Positions 26,501-39,406 of a stretch of 64,000 nt of DNA are shown piece by piece. How positions within the stretch are numbered: position 1 is the first letter of the stretch; every line of letters begins with the position of its first letter. Under the pieces are notes generated by a model. The model was not told the origin of the DNA. It did not search any database and saw nothing but the letters and a program-made list of their open reading frames with translations. The DNA is from Drosophila persimilis (Eukaryota; Arthropoda; Insecta; Diptera; Drosophilidae), in the NCBI RefSeq assembly GCF_003286085.1, contig NW_020825355.1:434001-498000 (forward strand), written 5' to 3'. Position numbers and translations under genes: made by a program.

Positions 26501-27299
26501 CTTACCTGGAAATACTTACATCAAAAACGGAATTTTCTCAAGAGCTTAAGCTTCTCAGAAATCATACCATCCGTGTAAGAATTCCGAATTTTTCACATCT
26601 AAACACTTGAAATTTCCCTTGAAACATTCTCCCTTGCTCTCTGGAAATCATTTGGCAAATCTGTTTTAGATCCCTTCGATATCTGTGGAGGACCCCCTGC
26701 CGAACCTCCCGAAATGTAAACCAAAACACAGCAACGCAAACAATTGTTAATAATTGGTGTTGTTTTCGCTTTACGTTTTCGTTATTGACAATTTAACCAG
26801 CTAACAATGTTTTCATCAACACCAGCCGTACGAACGTACAATTCAAGGTCGTGCAAGGTCGTTATAATCGTGCAAATTCAATATTTGGTCGCGTCCAATG
26901 ACCCATTTGATTCCCATCACAACGCGTTTGGAGGGAGGTGGTGCGTCGGGTTTTTTGGGGCGTGTGTGTGTCCCCCCTCCCCCCCCCCACACCACAAAAA
27001 AAAGGAAGGAAAAATCAAAAGCCACAAACAGCGAAGTAATTTCAATGTCCCACGAGGCGTATGCGCCATAAAGTCAGGCAGCCACAAAATGTGACCAACC
27101 CACAAGGTGCGTTCATTGTACACATAAGCAGATGCAGGCGCGCAAAAATAAATATAACAAACAGTAAAAATAAACAAAACAAAAAAAACCAGAAAGCAAA
27201 CCAAGTCGTGCTTAGAGGGGGGCCGGTGCACATTAGATACCCTTATTCTGGCTACACACACACACACACACAGAGCCGTGCATGCGTGTGCAATGTTTA
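23591..27299. other. Non-coding, nothing recognised outside the 281-bp duplication
   Basis: A-rich runs at 24205-24235 and 24909-24960; a G-rich stretch at 24341-24372; C-rich run near 26975. No supported exon. Confidence 0.55.
25038..25625. repeat. Tandem duplication, about 281-bp unit
   Basis: AGTCTATG(C/A)ATAAGCAGTTT at 25041 recurs at 25322. The units share CCTCTAGGGGGTTCC, ACTGCAAATTCTA, GAATCTACTCGGTTGGCACT, TGTCTCAGTTCTTCG and CAACGAGATGGCGTCTCGTT, with insertions in the second copy. Confidence 0.85.
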
Positions 27300-27485
27300 T
27301 GCATTTGTGTCACAGCTGGGACATGTCTGTTCTTGCAGTGCAGTGCCGATTCTCTTATCTCCTCTCACGCAATTCGTTTCCTTGCTCTCTCGCGCTCTCG
27401 CGCTCTCATTTCGTTCTTCCCAGCAACAACAAGATTAATGCGCTCTCAGCGAATACTGACCCTAGGAATAGCGGACTCTTTTCTG
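27300..27485 (+). repeat. Interspersed CT-rich repeat family, copy 3 (short)
   Basis: One diverged unit: GCAGTGCAGTGCCGATTCTC, CTTGCTCTCTCGCGCTCTCG, CAGCAACAAC, ATTAATGCGCTCTC, GCGAATACTGACCCTAG, then a GCGGACTCTTTTCTG end resembling the ends of copies 1 and 4. Assigned on motif order, not alignment. Confidence 0.45.
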
Positions 27486-30400
27486 TCTTTATTTTGATCT
27501 TCTTGCATTGCATTTGTGGGAAATAAGATTTCTGGGTTTTATAGGCTATGGCCGTGAACTAAGAGTATTCTATCTTAAGAACTATTCGAATTTTGTATTT
27601 ATTTTAGCAGCTTTAATGGCACTTCCTTCGTTTTCCTGCCTGGCAAACCTCATTAGAATGTCGCCAAACCCACTGCCTGCAGCAGGGTATGGCCATATGT
27701 GTGTGTTTTTGCGGGGTAGGTACCGCCGCACTCAGCCGGAACTTTCGACAACAAAAATGCAATAACAAAAACTTTTGGGATTCGACTGCGCGGCGCGGCG
27801 CGACGCGTCGCTTTATCTGGGAACGGAATGGAACTGGGCTTGGGCTTGGGCTTGGGGGACGGGACTGTGAATGGGACTGGAACCGAAACCGAAACAGTGA
27901 CTCTGCCTGTGCCTGGGATCGCTCGAAAGCGGATGGAGGGCTGATGTGGAGGGTGGAGCGTGGAGCGTGTGTGGGCGAGGGGTGACCGATACTGACAACA
28001 GCTTTATTTAATTTTATTATTTTATTTTCGCCGAACTTGAATCATTCCAAGGCCAAGCGATGTCGAAATTAGTGTATAGCCGCGCCACCCCTCGAAAGCC
28101 GAGGGGGTGCGAGGGAGAGAGAGAGGCTTCAATCCCTGTTGAGCAACCTTATGCAATTTCTGCTGCCTGCCATGCCACCTCCGACCTAATCCTGACTCAA
28201 ACAGGCGCCCAAGGCAGAGCCAGACAGAATCCATGCAGTAATCCCGTGGCGATCCCTGACGCCTTTGACGGCTTTACGGTGTCTCGCTTAGCACCTACCA
28301 TATGTACATAGGTCTAGACTGGAAGCCATAGACCCACCGAAGGTGATCCACTGATCATTCAGGGTGATCCGCAGTGCTAATTACTCTTAAGCCGCAAAAG
28401 CCAGAAGGGGGATTGGCAGCAGACGACTGACGCATCTTCTTTTGCGTAGACCCGCACTTGCATAATCATCTTCATCTTCATCTTCATCATCATCATCATC
28501 ACCGTCATCATCCCAAAGAGCGTGTTGTCGCGTGATCATCGAATAAATCTGCGGTTGTCATGCCACAGGCCAGCCCAAAGCTGGATTCCAGTGGATTCCA
28601 GTGAAATATCCGAAAATCCTTCACACCGTGCGCGAATCATTAGGGATCTGTTAATAGCATCAGTCGAGAGAGGGAGATAGAGATAGAGATGGAGAGACAG
28701 ATGATTGTGTTAGGCGATGCGACGCGCCGTCGTTTAAAAGTGTTAATCGATTTATATGGCATTCATTATCGTGGCTTACTCCACTCAGAAACTTTCCACC
28801 TTCTCCACAGCCATGCCCCCCCCCCCCCCCCACCCCACCCCCCATCCCTCCTCTATTCTTTATCTGCTGGATGGGGCGGCGCGTGCTCCCGTCAGTTGGC
28901 TGATGATCGGCGGAGATTGCATGGAACAAGATTTATGTATTGTATGCCTCCATCCCGAAGCGAAACAAGCAGCGTCATAGCCATATAGAGATACTCGTTT
29001 TTTGTGTGTGTGTGTGTGTGTGTGTTTTTTTTTTTGTATTTTTTTTCATTATTTGTTAGTTGCTAATTTCTAGTGCTAATAAGCATTTAGAGACATCGTT
29101 AGTTAGTACGTGGCACCAGTCGGCGAGTGGGTCATTTCCGGCGCAGGCATTGATTTTTGATTGATTGCTAGTCCCCACACCCCCCCCCCCCCCACACACC
29201 TGTCTATTCCCCCCAAAAATAAATAACACCAAAGTCTCAACAGCTCCACCCAGACAGACACCGCTCCCTCTCTCTCTCCCTCTCTCTCCCTCTCTCTCTG
29301 TCCCTCCAGTCACATTTGGGGTTCAAGTTATTCGCATTTGATATGCACATTACCGCCAGTCGGGCCACAGAAGGTTAATATCGGGTATTTCCCCAATTAT
29401 TCCACAGTCGCAGTTGCCGTCTGTTCGCCAATTAATCTTTGGCTACGAAAATAGCGCCAGCACTCAGACGACGGCTAGGGCAATGTCATGGGGTTCAATA
29501 TAATGTAATAGAGCAGCGGTTCCAATTCCATTTCATGGGTAAGTCCAAGAATGGGGGCAAATATAACCCCTATTTGGGAGACAGACGGATCGTAAAGCCG
29601 CCGAATTTCATCATTTCGTGAGTCACTCGTGCCAGATCTAAGTCTCTTATCAGCTGCTTATCGAAGGCAGATTTATGTAACTATAAGATCCTCTATCTAT
29701 GCATATATCTTTATGTACTTCCCCCGAAATATACATACATATCTGTATCTCAAGTGTGTGCAAAAAACATGACTAGATTGATTTATTTTTATTTGATTTC
29801 ATGTTTCACAGATACAGATATCAAAAGACTAGACACTTGGCACTTTCGCACTGGGAATTCCATACATTACTCATCCATCCATCCATCCATCCAACGATTG
29901 CGAGTGAGTGCACGTGCCCTCAAATTATCACAGACCTGTGTTGACCCCATAACCATCTTAAAGGCCTCTTAAAACTGGGAAATACCTGAACTTTTGAGTC
30001 CCATTTACCCCTGAATAAATAAAATAATAAGCCCTCAACCATAAGGCTTTGATAGCTCTAACTTAGTGGATTTTAAAGGTGGCCTAAACCCTCGCCCCGA
30101 AATGCTTATTGACTGCAGCCCTGTATGCCACGTGCTGTGCTGTTATACAATGTATGGTTTTTTGTGGGGCACGAGGCAACGAAGTTGATACCTCAGGGAG
30201 ACTGGCGCCAGAAACCCTAGAGCTCAAGAATTTCTATGAAAAGGCAGAAAAAGTAGAGGTTCTTAGAAGAGTCGAAGGTAGAGAGAATATTTTTGTACTC
30301 TGCCAAGCGATGAAGATCTATCTGGAAATGGAAAATGTGGGATTAAATGTTGCCAAAAGGAGAAAACGTTTTGAGAACGAAGAAATCTTGCGAAATATGA

Positions 30401-32439
30401 AAATGGGAGTAAATCGGAAAACTTTTGTGTAAGTGCAAAACGGAGCCTGGCCGAATAATATGTTCTAATATTGAAATATAAAAAAAAAACAGCCCAAAAT
30501 GAGGGCTCTTACTAAAAATACCAGAAAATACTGAGAATAATATTGGAAAGTCCTTTCCAAACGTACACAGACCTTCCGTAGAGTCCAAAGAGTCTTGCAA
30601 TGTCAAAGAAGTGCCCCATAAAGCACCCCTAATAGCAGAAGTACCCTGCCAGCCCATAGGTGTGATAGAAACTACAATGTAAGAGTAATCTGATGTTTGA
30701 AGGAATGCTGCACATGGCGCCATTCCCCGAAACCCCCCGAAAAGATGATGATGCTCTGAGAATGAAAGATTTGTAGGGTTCGGTTTCGGTGCAGGTCTCA
30801 AAACTTTCGCACGCTCTAGAAATGGCAACAGCAGCGACGCCACAGTTCCACGGAAAAATGACGAAAGCGATGCGAAACCCATTGAAATGTTGGCGCCGCA
30901 CACGGCCCGGCACCGGACTGAGAGCCAGCCCTCCACTTAGCCCGCCTGATTAGCAGGGCAATCGATTGATCCCCCTACTGAAAGGGGGTGAGGAGGGGGT
31001 GGTGGGGGACTGCCAAAACAACTTCCATGACTGACTGCCTCGCCCCTAAAAAACTAACACAAAACTGTTGATCCATTAACACGTTTTGCTGTGATCCGAA
31101 GGAGGCGTGCGCGCACACTCCCCACGGGTTGGGGGAGGCAAGTGCAAGGGGGGGGTGGCAACAGCAGCGGCAGCCTGTTGGGCAAACACAGCCGCCACAG
31201 CGCGCACGCTGCAGTGGAATATTCCCACAGTTGCGTCAATGCCAGGAGATCAAAAAAACATCACAAAAAACGCCGCGCAAATAAATCACAAAAGCCAATA
31301 ATAACAGAAAAGTAATAAAATCAATGATAGAAACGAGACGATTGATACCCTGCAACGAGACCCATCGAGGCACAAACCATTCCGACCAATTTTGCCCCTT
31401 AAAAAAGGGGGAGAGACACACCTTTAAAGATCCTTCCTTCTAGCCTTTGTGCGGGGCAAATCTCTGATCAAAAGCGTAGAACCCCCTTCTTTGAGGGTAT
31501 CGAAATGTGCCAAGTCAATAAAGCAGCGAAAAAAAAAAAAAAACCTGGTAACAGCCATGGCAAATGTTAAACGACTGTCGCTGCCGGTGCCGGTGCCACA
31601 GCCAAAACCCCACTCCTAGAGCCCAAGCAAACCCCAACCCAAATCGAAACCGAAACCCTGATGATGAGTGTTAATTTCCAGAGCGGTGTAGGAATTGGGA
31701 GTGGGCGTGAGTGGTTGGAGTGGCTGGAGTGGCTGGAACTGCCACCGGGTCTCTGTGCTGACGTCCCCAAAAAACCGCGATGCGATGACTTTACCCTGGT
31801 GCTAATCGGCTGTACCAACAGCACCGCACATGTTGACACATCTCATTGACATGGCTCAAATCGTTCATGTAAACCATGAAAATTTTCCACTTCCAAATGC
31901 CAGGTCAGACGCCCAGATCCAGACACCCTCCCCCCCATCCCTCCCACAGCTTCTGTTTCTTCGGTACCCCCAAATGGCATTTCCATTTGGCACGCGCTTT
32001 TGTGGCGCCTCTATCAGTGGGGAGCCGGACGGTCGATAAGTTTTTGATGGGGCTTCTGGTTGTCCGCGTATTGAAAGGCTGCGCCGCTTCAGGTAATCCC
32101 TTGTGCGGATAGGGCTTAGACACCTGTTTGAAGCTCATCAGTAGAGCGATTCGCCAGAGTTGGACATACATCAAGCCTATTTATTTATTAGTGGAGTCGG
32201 TCGCATGGCAAGAACTTGACACACTTCTTTGGAGCACCTTTAAGGGCAGTGTTTTTTGGACGAGAGCCATCCTTATATGATCGGGAAAACTTAAACTACT
32301 ATCAAACAGAAGGGAAGACGTTTCCGTATCTATTCTATACTCCTACTCATCTACTTCTTCTACTTCTGGAAGAATATTTCATTAGAATATTCACTCTAAG
32401 ATCTCAGAATGTACACCAATAGATTGTCTTTGGGAGTGG
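27486..32439. other. Non-coding, one purine-rich open frame
   Basis: Contains poly-C runs (28816-28831, 29180-29193), CTCTCTCC repeats (29267-29300) and an A/G-rich stretch at 30154-30432 open for 92 codons, discussed in the findings. Nothing else recognised. Confidence 0.5.
28466..28510. repeat. (CATCTT)n / (CAT)n microsatellite
   Basis: CTTCAT hexamers passing into CAT triplets. Confidence 0.9.
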
Positions 32440-33180
32440 AAATTGTAAAAAGGAATTTTACGTAAATTTTGGTATAATTTTAACAATATTTGATTTTCAT
32501 TTTTTTTTTGTGTAATTTGTATTTGACTATAAAATATTATCACAGGAACAAACAACAATCACAGGGAAAATTACCATTATTTAAAATAAACAAAAAATAA
32601 AGAAGCGTGTCAAGTTCGTAGAATTTTGAGGGGGATATTATCTGTACAGGTTTCTAGGGTAGGGGTCATCTTAGATCATCCTGTTGGGCAGGTCGACTGG
32701 ATGTGTTCTGATTTAAATATATAAAATAATTAAAACAATTTATTTAAAAATTTTTTTTTCATATTTAGGTTACACATATATTCCTAAATTATTATTATTT
32801 TTTCTTTTTTTTTAGATTTGTAATTTTTAATATTTGTTGTGACTGTTGTATAAGTGGCTCTAACAGTAAATTCATACAACATAATTTGTACCAGTGATAC
32901 TATTTTATAATCAAAAATACAAAATACAATCCTAATTATTTAAAAAAAAATTTTTAAATATATAATTTCTTTTTAATATTTTTTAAAATTATATTTATAT
33001 GTTAAAAATATTTCCCATAAATTATTATAAAAAAATTTAAAATTTAATTTAATTTAAAATTAAATTATGGACTGTGTTCGAAGAATTTTATAATTAATTT
33101 ATATTTAAATCAAAGGTAATTCTATGTTATATGTTCAATATGCTTGTCTATAGAAACGGAATAATTATTGAATTATTTTT
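32440..33180. other. AT-rich island 3
   Basis: Strongly A+T-rich except for a short mixed stretch at about 32600-32710. No coding signal. Confidence 0.8.
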
Positions 33181-35144
33181 AGCATGGTGGTGTGCTGATA
33201 CTCCGTCTACTCCTTCGACAATCCTTGGACACCTTCAATACCCTTCTAACGAGCACACCTGTAGAATAAACCCCCCTTTTGGATCCTAATGGGATCGAAT
33301 CGGAATGGTATTGGTGATGGCGATGGCGATGGTAATGGAACCTACCACATGACCAATAACTGCGCCATTTCCAAATCCATTTCACATTTCATTGAAAGAA
33401 AGAAACGAAACGAAATTGCGTGACAGAAAACGTGATTCGAGTGGGTTCCCATTTGCGGTATTTTTTGTTTTCCGTATTCCTTTTTTTTCGAGTTTTATTT
33501 ACGAGTTTTTGTTGTTGTTTTTTCTTGTATTTCATTCTATTTTGTTGCTGTTGTTGTTGTTGCTGTTGCAGTATTGGGCATTCTGTTTTGCATTTATTTA
33601 ATTCTTTTTTTTTGTTGTTACAAAATTTAGTTTTATTTTTACTGGATTTTGTGCGGGTTCTCGGTTGCCCAAAATAAACAGCTATATTTATTTGAGGAGA
33701 AATATTTTGCCTGCCTCTGCAGTTTCCTAACCAAACGGTGGGGATGCAGGGGGTGGGGATGGGGGCCTGCCTGCCTGTAAGTGGAAACAGAACAGAAATT
33801 CAAGAAAAGGGCAGGGGAGGGGAAGGGAAACAGAACAGAACAGAACAGAACACAGAAATCAAATTGCAAATGAATGTGGATACATATAGCGGAATACCGT
33901 TGGGCATTTTGATGGGGCACGGGGGTCCCAAAGAGATTCCATTGGTGGGCAGGCCACAGTTGCAGCGAGTGGATCGAGTGGATCGAGTGGATTCGAATAG
34001 CGTCGTACGATCAGGTTGCTCGATGGAAATTCTTTTTGCAGCCGGCGGCCTGCTCCCCGTTTCCGTCGGTCACGTGCCGCTCAAGGTGATAAGGTGGTGC
34101 CGGGCAGGCAGGCAGTCCGGCCGTGTGGCGTAAGTTTCAAGTAAACAAGAGCCCCCCTCCCGCTCCCTTCGATTCCGTTCGATTCCGTTCCCCTATCAGG
34201 CGGCATATACACAGCCCCACTCGTACTGTGTAAATATCTGGACTGGTGGAGTGTTGTTTTTTCTTGTCTTTGGAGTACCGCTAATTTCGCAGTCCGCAGC
34301 GACTGCCGTGCCGTGCCGTGCTGTACCGTGCCGTGCCGTGCCGTGCCGTGCCGTTCCTTGTAAACTGTAAACTGAGTGGTGAATAAAATGGCTTAGGTTA
34401 GTTAGCCCACACCCCCACCGCCCCCCCGCCAATCGATGGAAAACTGACCTTGGTCAGTGGGGGGGGGAACGGGGGAGCCGCAGCTGGAGGGCCACTTGAA
34501 CTACCGCCAGAAAGTTGAATGTCAAAGCCAGCAACTGGTTCGTTTGTTCGTTCGTTCTGTTGTCTATTCGCGGCACGTCTCTAAGCCGAAAAGCGAGACG
34601 AGAACTGCAAAACAGAAAACAAACGGAAAACAAACGACCTTGCCTGTTTTTGTAACTGCGTTTGGGCCCCAATTCGGAACTAGAATCAACTGGTGGCTGG
34701 TGTCTGGTGGCTGGTGGCTGGTGTCTGGTGCCTGGGGTCTGTCTGTTCGTCCTTGAACCCGCCAACAAATAGTTCACTGGCACCTAACATTTCCGAGAGA
34801 TCTCTCTGTCGCGTCGCACTCATTTCATATGCGAAATACGGCGCTGCCTCTAATCAAAAGTCGCAAAACAAGTTCAATGGCTTCCAAAAATACAAAAAAA
34901 AAAAAAAACAGCTCCCCAAAGCCCCAACAAAGCGCAGCTACAAATATCACTCCCCGTACCACTACTCGCACGAGATGGGGGTGTCAAGAGCAGTCAACAC
35001 AAACCGTTTTGCCTTTTCTGTATACCCTAACACACGACAAAAGGGTATTTCAAGCTCAAAGGGATTTTTGGAACCCCAAAGAAAGGTATTTCTGAACCAA
35101 AAACCACCCCTTACTCTACCAAAATTAAAAAAAAAAAACTTTCA
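33181..35144. other. Non-coding with microsatellites
   Basis: TTG/CTG triplets (33540-33570), AGAACAG repeats (33828-33850), GGATCGAGT repeats (33969-33990) and TGGCTGGTGTC repeats (34692-34735). No supported exon. Confidence 0.55.
34306..34353. repeat. (CCGTG)n pentanucleotide repeat
   Basis: About nine units with one CTGTA interruption. Confidence 0.9.
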
Positions 35145-35570
35145 CCTTGAAAAAAAATTCCAACTCATTAAATATTAAATATTTACCAGAAAGCAGGAAT
35201 ATTTAAATTAAATATTCGGTTGTTAAATATGAAAATAGTAAAATTCACTAGGATTTTATTTTTAATTGTTCAATTCAATAGCATTTCATTTTTTAATTCT
35301 TGAATTTATTTTAAAGTATTATATATTTAGATAAAATATATTTCTTATATATTTAATAGATTAAATTTGTACATTAAGATTAAATATGGGCCGTATTAAA
35401 AAGATTTATAATAATAAATGTATTTATTACTTAATTATTTAAATGTAATATTTTCGTATTAATATTAATTAATTTGTATATTTAAAAAAATTTAAACAGT
35501 ATTTAACAAATACTTTCCGTTGTTACCTTTTTGATGTATTTGATTAAATATTTTAAAATAGTCTACCATT
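35145..35570. other. AT-rich island 4
   Basis: Strongly A+T-rich, rich in TTAAATATT words. No coding signal. Confidence 0.8.
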
Positions 35571-36458
35571 CAGCCCTTTTCTCCCTAGAGTATTTACAGC
35601 CTCGACTCTCTTGAGGCCGAAGTTTCTGCTTTGGCGTTATAGAGTCATTAAACTTGGCTCGCATTTGACATTGCCAATTGGCAGGGGAAGTGGACGTGGA
35701 AGTGGAAGTGAATAGAGACAGCCACAAGTCGAGCCGCGCTAACGCTCCGTGTTCGATCTGTGTTCCATGCATATGTATATTTTGATCAGCGCTAGAGACT
35801 CGACTTGAGATTCGCATTTGTTTCTTGGCCCAGGCCTGTCTGCAGTTCGTTCAACTTGTTTGTGCGTACGATTATTGCCAGCACCCCGAAAATATCCAGC
35901 TGCGGGGTCTCTCTGTCTTATCTGGCGGGTGCGGGGGGCAGCAGTTCGTTGAAATTGGTGAGGCTATGGGGCGATTGGGGTCTACAATTACCATGAATGA
36001 AGTGCTGGTGCATGCCGCAAACAATTCCATGGAATGCCACACGAGTCGCCACATAAACCCAGTCCAAATGCGCAAACAAAAACAAAAGTTCTTTTTGCGG
36101 GAGAGCGAAACGTGACAACGGCGGCAGTGGCAGCAGTGACATTCCAATTGCCATTGGCTGCTGCCACGCAGTCGCACTGGCAGTCTGTAGCCTCAAACGA
36201 CTTGACCACGTACCAGAACCACGAGCCACGAACCACTGGCCACGAACCACGAACCACGAACCGACGCGTCGCCTCCCAAGAGGGGACCCTGAGGCCGGGT
36301 CTCTGGTGTGACACCCGAGCACAGCCCTGATTTTCTTTAATTTCAATTTCATTTTGTGCAGACTGTAACTGTAACGAATTCATTTCGGTGGCACGCTAAT
36401 CGAAGGATCGCCAAAGCGGAACCAAAGGCCAGAAACCAGAACCAGAACCAGACGACAT

Positions 36459-36459
<1 letters not shown>

Positions 36460-36495
<36 letters not shown>
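36460..36495. repeat. (CTGG)9 microsatellite
   Basis: Perfect tetranucleotide run. Confidence 0.95.
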
Positions 36496-36496
<1 letters not shown>

Positions 36497-36660
36497 GGCC
36501 CAATCGACGAGGTATGCGTGACATGCAAATCGCAATTTGCACAGGAGCTGGCGTAGGAGTGCGGCGGTTTCGAAATCAAGAATGGAATGCCTTAATATCG
36601 GAACTGGGACAAGGGATATGCAATGGAAATATGTTTAATGAGAGCAGAAACAGTACTTCG

Positions 36661-36850
36661 GAAGAGTGCTGCCCATCAAAATTCGAAGGAGTGCAGCCCA
36701 GCAATGCTAGGAAGAGTGCTGCCCAGAAACGCTAGGAAGAGTGCTGCCAAGGAAAACTGCGAAGAGTGCTGCCCAGAAACGCCAGGAAGTGTGCTGCCAA
36801 GGAATACTGCGAAGAGTGCTGCCCATTAGCTCATGGAAGAGGGCTGCCAA
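36661..36850. repeat. 25-bp minisatellite, eight copies
   Basis: GAAGAGTGCTGCC-type blocks start at 36661, 36685, 36711, 36736, 36761, 36786, 36811 and 36836. Two variant halves alternate (CAGAAACGC(T/C)AG and AAGGAA(A/T)ACTGC), so the higher-order unit is 50 bp. The plus frame is open and cysteine-rich, but a 25-bp period changes frame every copy, so it is not a protein repeat. Confidence 0.9.
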
Positions 36851-38611
36851 CAATGGAACACCACTTCGACTGCATCCTACAAGTAACCCGCCAGTTTTAC
36901 AATGATTCCAGTAGGAATACTCCTTCTTCTTACTCTATTCCCACCATTCCGTAGCTGAAAGCTTCTATCGAAAGGTACTCTCGAATGATAGCCCCTCCAT
37001 TCGCCACCTTCCACTCCACTTCGGTCGAATGAAGGTGAATAACGTCCATTGTTTCTGGCATACATTTGATGAGTGAAAACTATTTGTACGTCTCTGAATC
37101 AAGCGGATTTTGATAAAGTTTTGAAAGTATTTAATCCCTTGCTTAGTCATGGAAACGGGTTTGTCTCCAAGAGCAGCGGCCCGTTACGAGCACAATCCGG
37201 TGGCTGGTTTTTTTTTAGCATTTTGCTATCCCTTAGACTTCTGTTGAATTTCGTATGAAAAAAAATTACCAGATCCCACTGAATGACTCAAGTGGAAGTG
37301 GCTTGTGTCTTTTGTGGGGCGAGGGCGGCGGTGGTTGGTTTTAAGGGGATTTTTTTTATCAGCATTTTAGCAGATATGCTAAGACAAAAGTTCCCGACTA
37401 CCCACCGACGACTATGCTGAACAAATGGTTGGATAAGTGGTGCGAATGAATCATTGATGAGCCAAAACTGTGGACTGGAAACGACACTCTTGAGTGAGTA
37501 ACGAAATGCATTTTCTTGGCTTAATCACAGCCAACAACAGCTGACAAAAGGAGATATCTCCCATACACTGCTTATACGTATACGGAAGGTATAAAGTTCT
37601 AGATCTGGCGAGATCCCCCCCCCCCCCCCATATGCGTTTTGAATGCTGTTTTTTCTGTGCACTTGATTCACCCGAAATGAATAACAGATTTTTATTTGTT
37701 TTTCCACAAAAAAAAAAAAAACATTGGGGGACTCTTTATCGTTTCAGGGCTCCCTCTCTCCCTCTCTCTCTCTCACTCTGATATTATCAGCTTGGTGCGG
37801 TATTTTTTTCGCAGACTTGTCGGAAACTTTTGTCACGAGGAATGACGACTAAATTGTCTGGGATACAGATACGAGACACTCCCCCATTGATAACAGATTA
37901 ACCATCACGTGAGAAGGCAGTGGAATACGGGTTGTATCTTTTGCCCAGAAAACTCTGGAATTTTAAGGTATCTTTTTTTGCACATTGAAATTATAGAAAC
38001 CGCAAAAGGGGAGGGGGGGATATTTATGCTGACTATCTGCGGAATTTTTTCCATTTTTGTCCATTTTTGCCAATGTAGGAGGATATTCTGTCTCCAATTT
38101 CAAAATATTTTCCCTGCATTACGAAAGTACATATTTCTCTTTGTATTTTTTTTTTTTTTTTTGGTTCTTTGCAACGAAAATATCTTTGATCATATTGCAA
38201 AATATTTTGAAATCGTAGAAAAAAACAAAGAGAATGAGCGAACCACTTGAAACGTTGTTGTTGTTCCAGAAAAGAGCCGCTTATCGGTTGGGCCTGACGG
38301 AGCATTCCATTCCGGATGCGGAATGCTTACATCCGTTCCATTCCGTTCCGTTCCGCTTTGGCGTCGGTCTGCCCTTCAACTCTAATGCTGTTGCTGTTGC
38401 TGTTGCTGATTGCAATAGAAACATGTGCCACACAGCGGGTAGGAGTGACGGGAGCCAGAGTATTATTTCAAGAATTTCATCATCCGTTTCGTGATACGGC
38501 AAAAACCGACTCCGCGACGAGTCCCAAAAAGGGAGACCCTTCCTTTCCCTTTGCCCCAAAATAATAAACTCTTTTTGCTTAATGTTTTTTTTTTAGTACA
38601 ATTTTCATTAT

Positions 38612-38617
38612 TTTATT
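38612..38617 (-). terminator. Candidate polyadenylation signal for hairy
   Basis: AATAAA on the minus strand about 790 bases beyond the stop codon. It is the best-placed hexamer after the miR-7 site; the region is A/T-rich, so a chance match is possible. Confidence 0.4.
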
Positions 38618-38946
38618 TCTTTTTAGTTTTTTTTTTTTAGTATTTTTCTGATACTTTTTTTCTTCTCTCTTTCGAATGATCTTTTCTGTGGTTTTTCTTT
38701 TAGATCAAAAAAATTCTTGTGTGTTTTGTTTTTCATTTTCTTAGAATCTGTGTTCATTATGTTCTCTATATCACGTGGCCTTACAAATAGTATACTTTTT
38801 TTCAAGAGGGGTAAAAAAAAAATTGTAAAAAAAAAACTAGAACTAAATGGGATATATGAGATATATATGTATAACTATATATATATATATGTATATATGT
38901 ATTGATATATAGATATATTTTATATGTTTTTATGTGTGTGTTTTCG

Positions 38947-38955
38947 TGGAAGACT
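38947..38955 (-). promoter_or_regulatory. miR-7 target site (GY-box) in hairy 3'UTR
   Basis: The minus strand reads AGTCTTCCA, complementary to the first nine bases of miR-7, and contains the GY-box GTCTTCC. Hairy and several E(spl) genes are established miR-7 targets in Drosophila, so site and host gene agree. Confidence 0.75.
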
Positions 38956-39406
38956 TTTTCTGTTTTGCTGTTTTAAAAAAAAGAGAAACCATCGTAATAC
39001 ATGGATGGATGGATCCCATATATGATATATGATATGATATGAGGCAATGTCAACACCCAGAGTGAGGTAGTGTCTGGCGACCTATAGAATACCGCGTAAT
39101 AATAATAAATAATTTATAACAATGGGCGGTGCAATGGGGCGTGGGGGGATCCCCCAGTCTCTCGCCTTTTCCAGCGAGTGGTAGGGGGGGACCCCCCTGT
39201 TTTGATGATGGATCCTGCATGTTCTCGGTGGCACTTCTTGGGCAACATTGGCGTTATCCTGGCGAATGATGTGAAATGTCCTTTTTGCGCATGCCACAAC
39301 GCCTGCGCATGTGTCTGTGTGTGTGTGTGTATGTGAGGGTGTGTGTTTGTGCAACGCCCATCAGTCTTTAAGCGTAGTGGAGATTCAGGGGGGTGTAAGG
39401 GCTGCT

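Larger units (their letters stand above)
35571..38599. other. Non-coding, proximal 3' flank of hairy
   Basis: Contains the 25-bp minisatellite, CCACGAACCA repeats (36226-36260), a poly-C run (37615-37629) and TTCCGTTCCG-type repeats (38335-38358). In D. melanogaster hairy leg-disc enhancers lie far 3', but no specific site cluster is recognised here. Confidence 0.5.
38600..39406 (-). other. h: hairy 3' untranslated region (predicted)
   Basis: This is the stretch from the stop codon to just past an AATAAA at 38617-38612. A miR-7 target-type site lies about 450 bases after the stop, which supports transcription at least that far. The region has GT repeats near the stop (39311-39332), an ATTTA-containing AU stretch (about 39100-39115) and a TA-rich stretch (38860-38935) able to fold. 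Confidence 0.5.

Noticed and set aside
36661..36850. CRISPR-like regular spacing or Cys-rich protein repeat
   Set aside because: There are no spacers (units abut), the genome is animal, and the 25-bp period breaks any reading frame.
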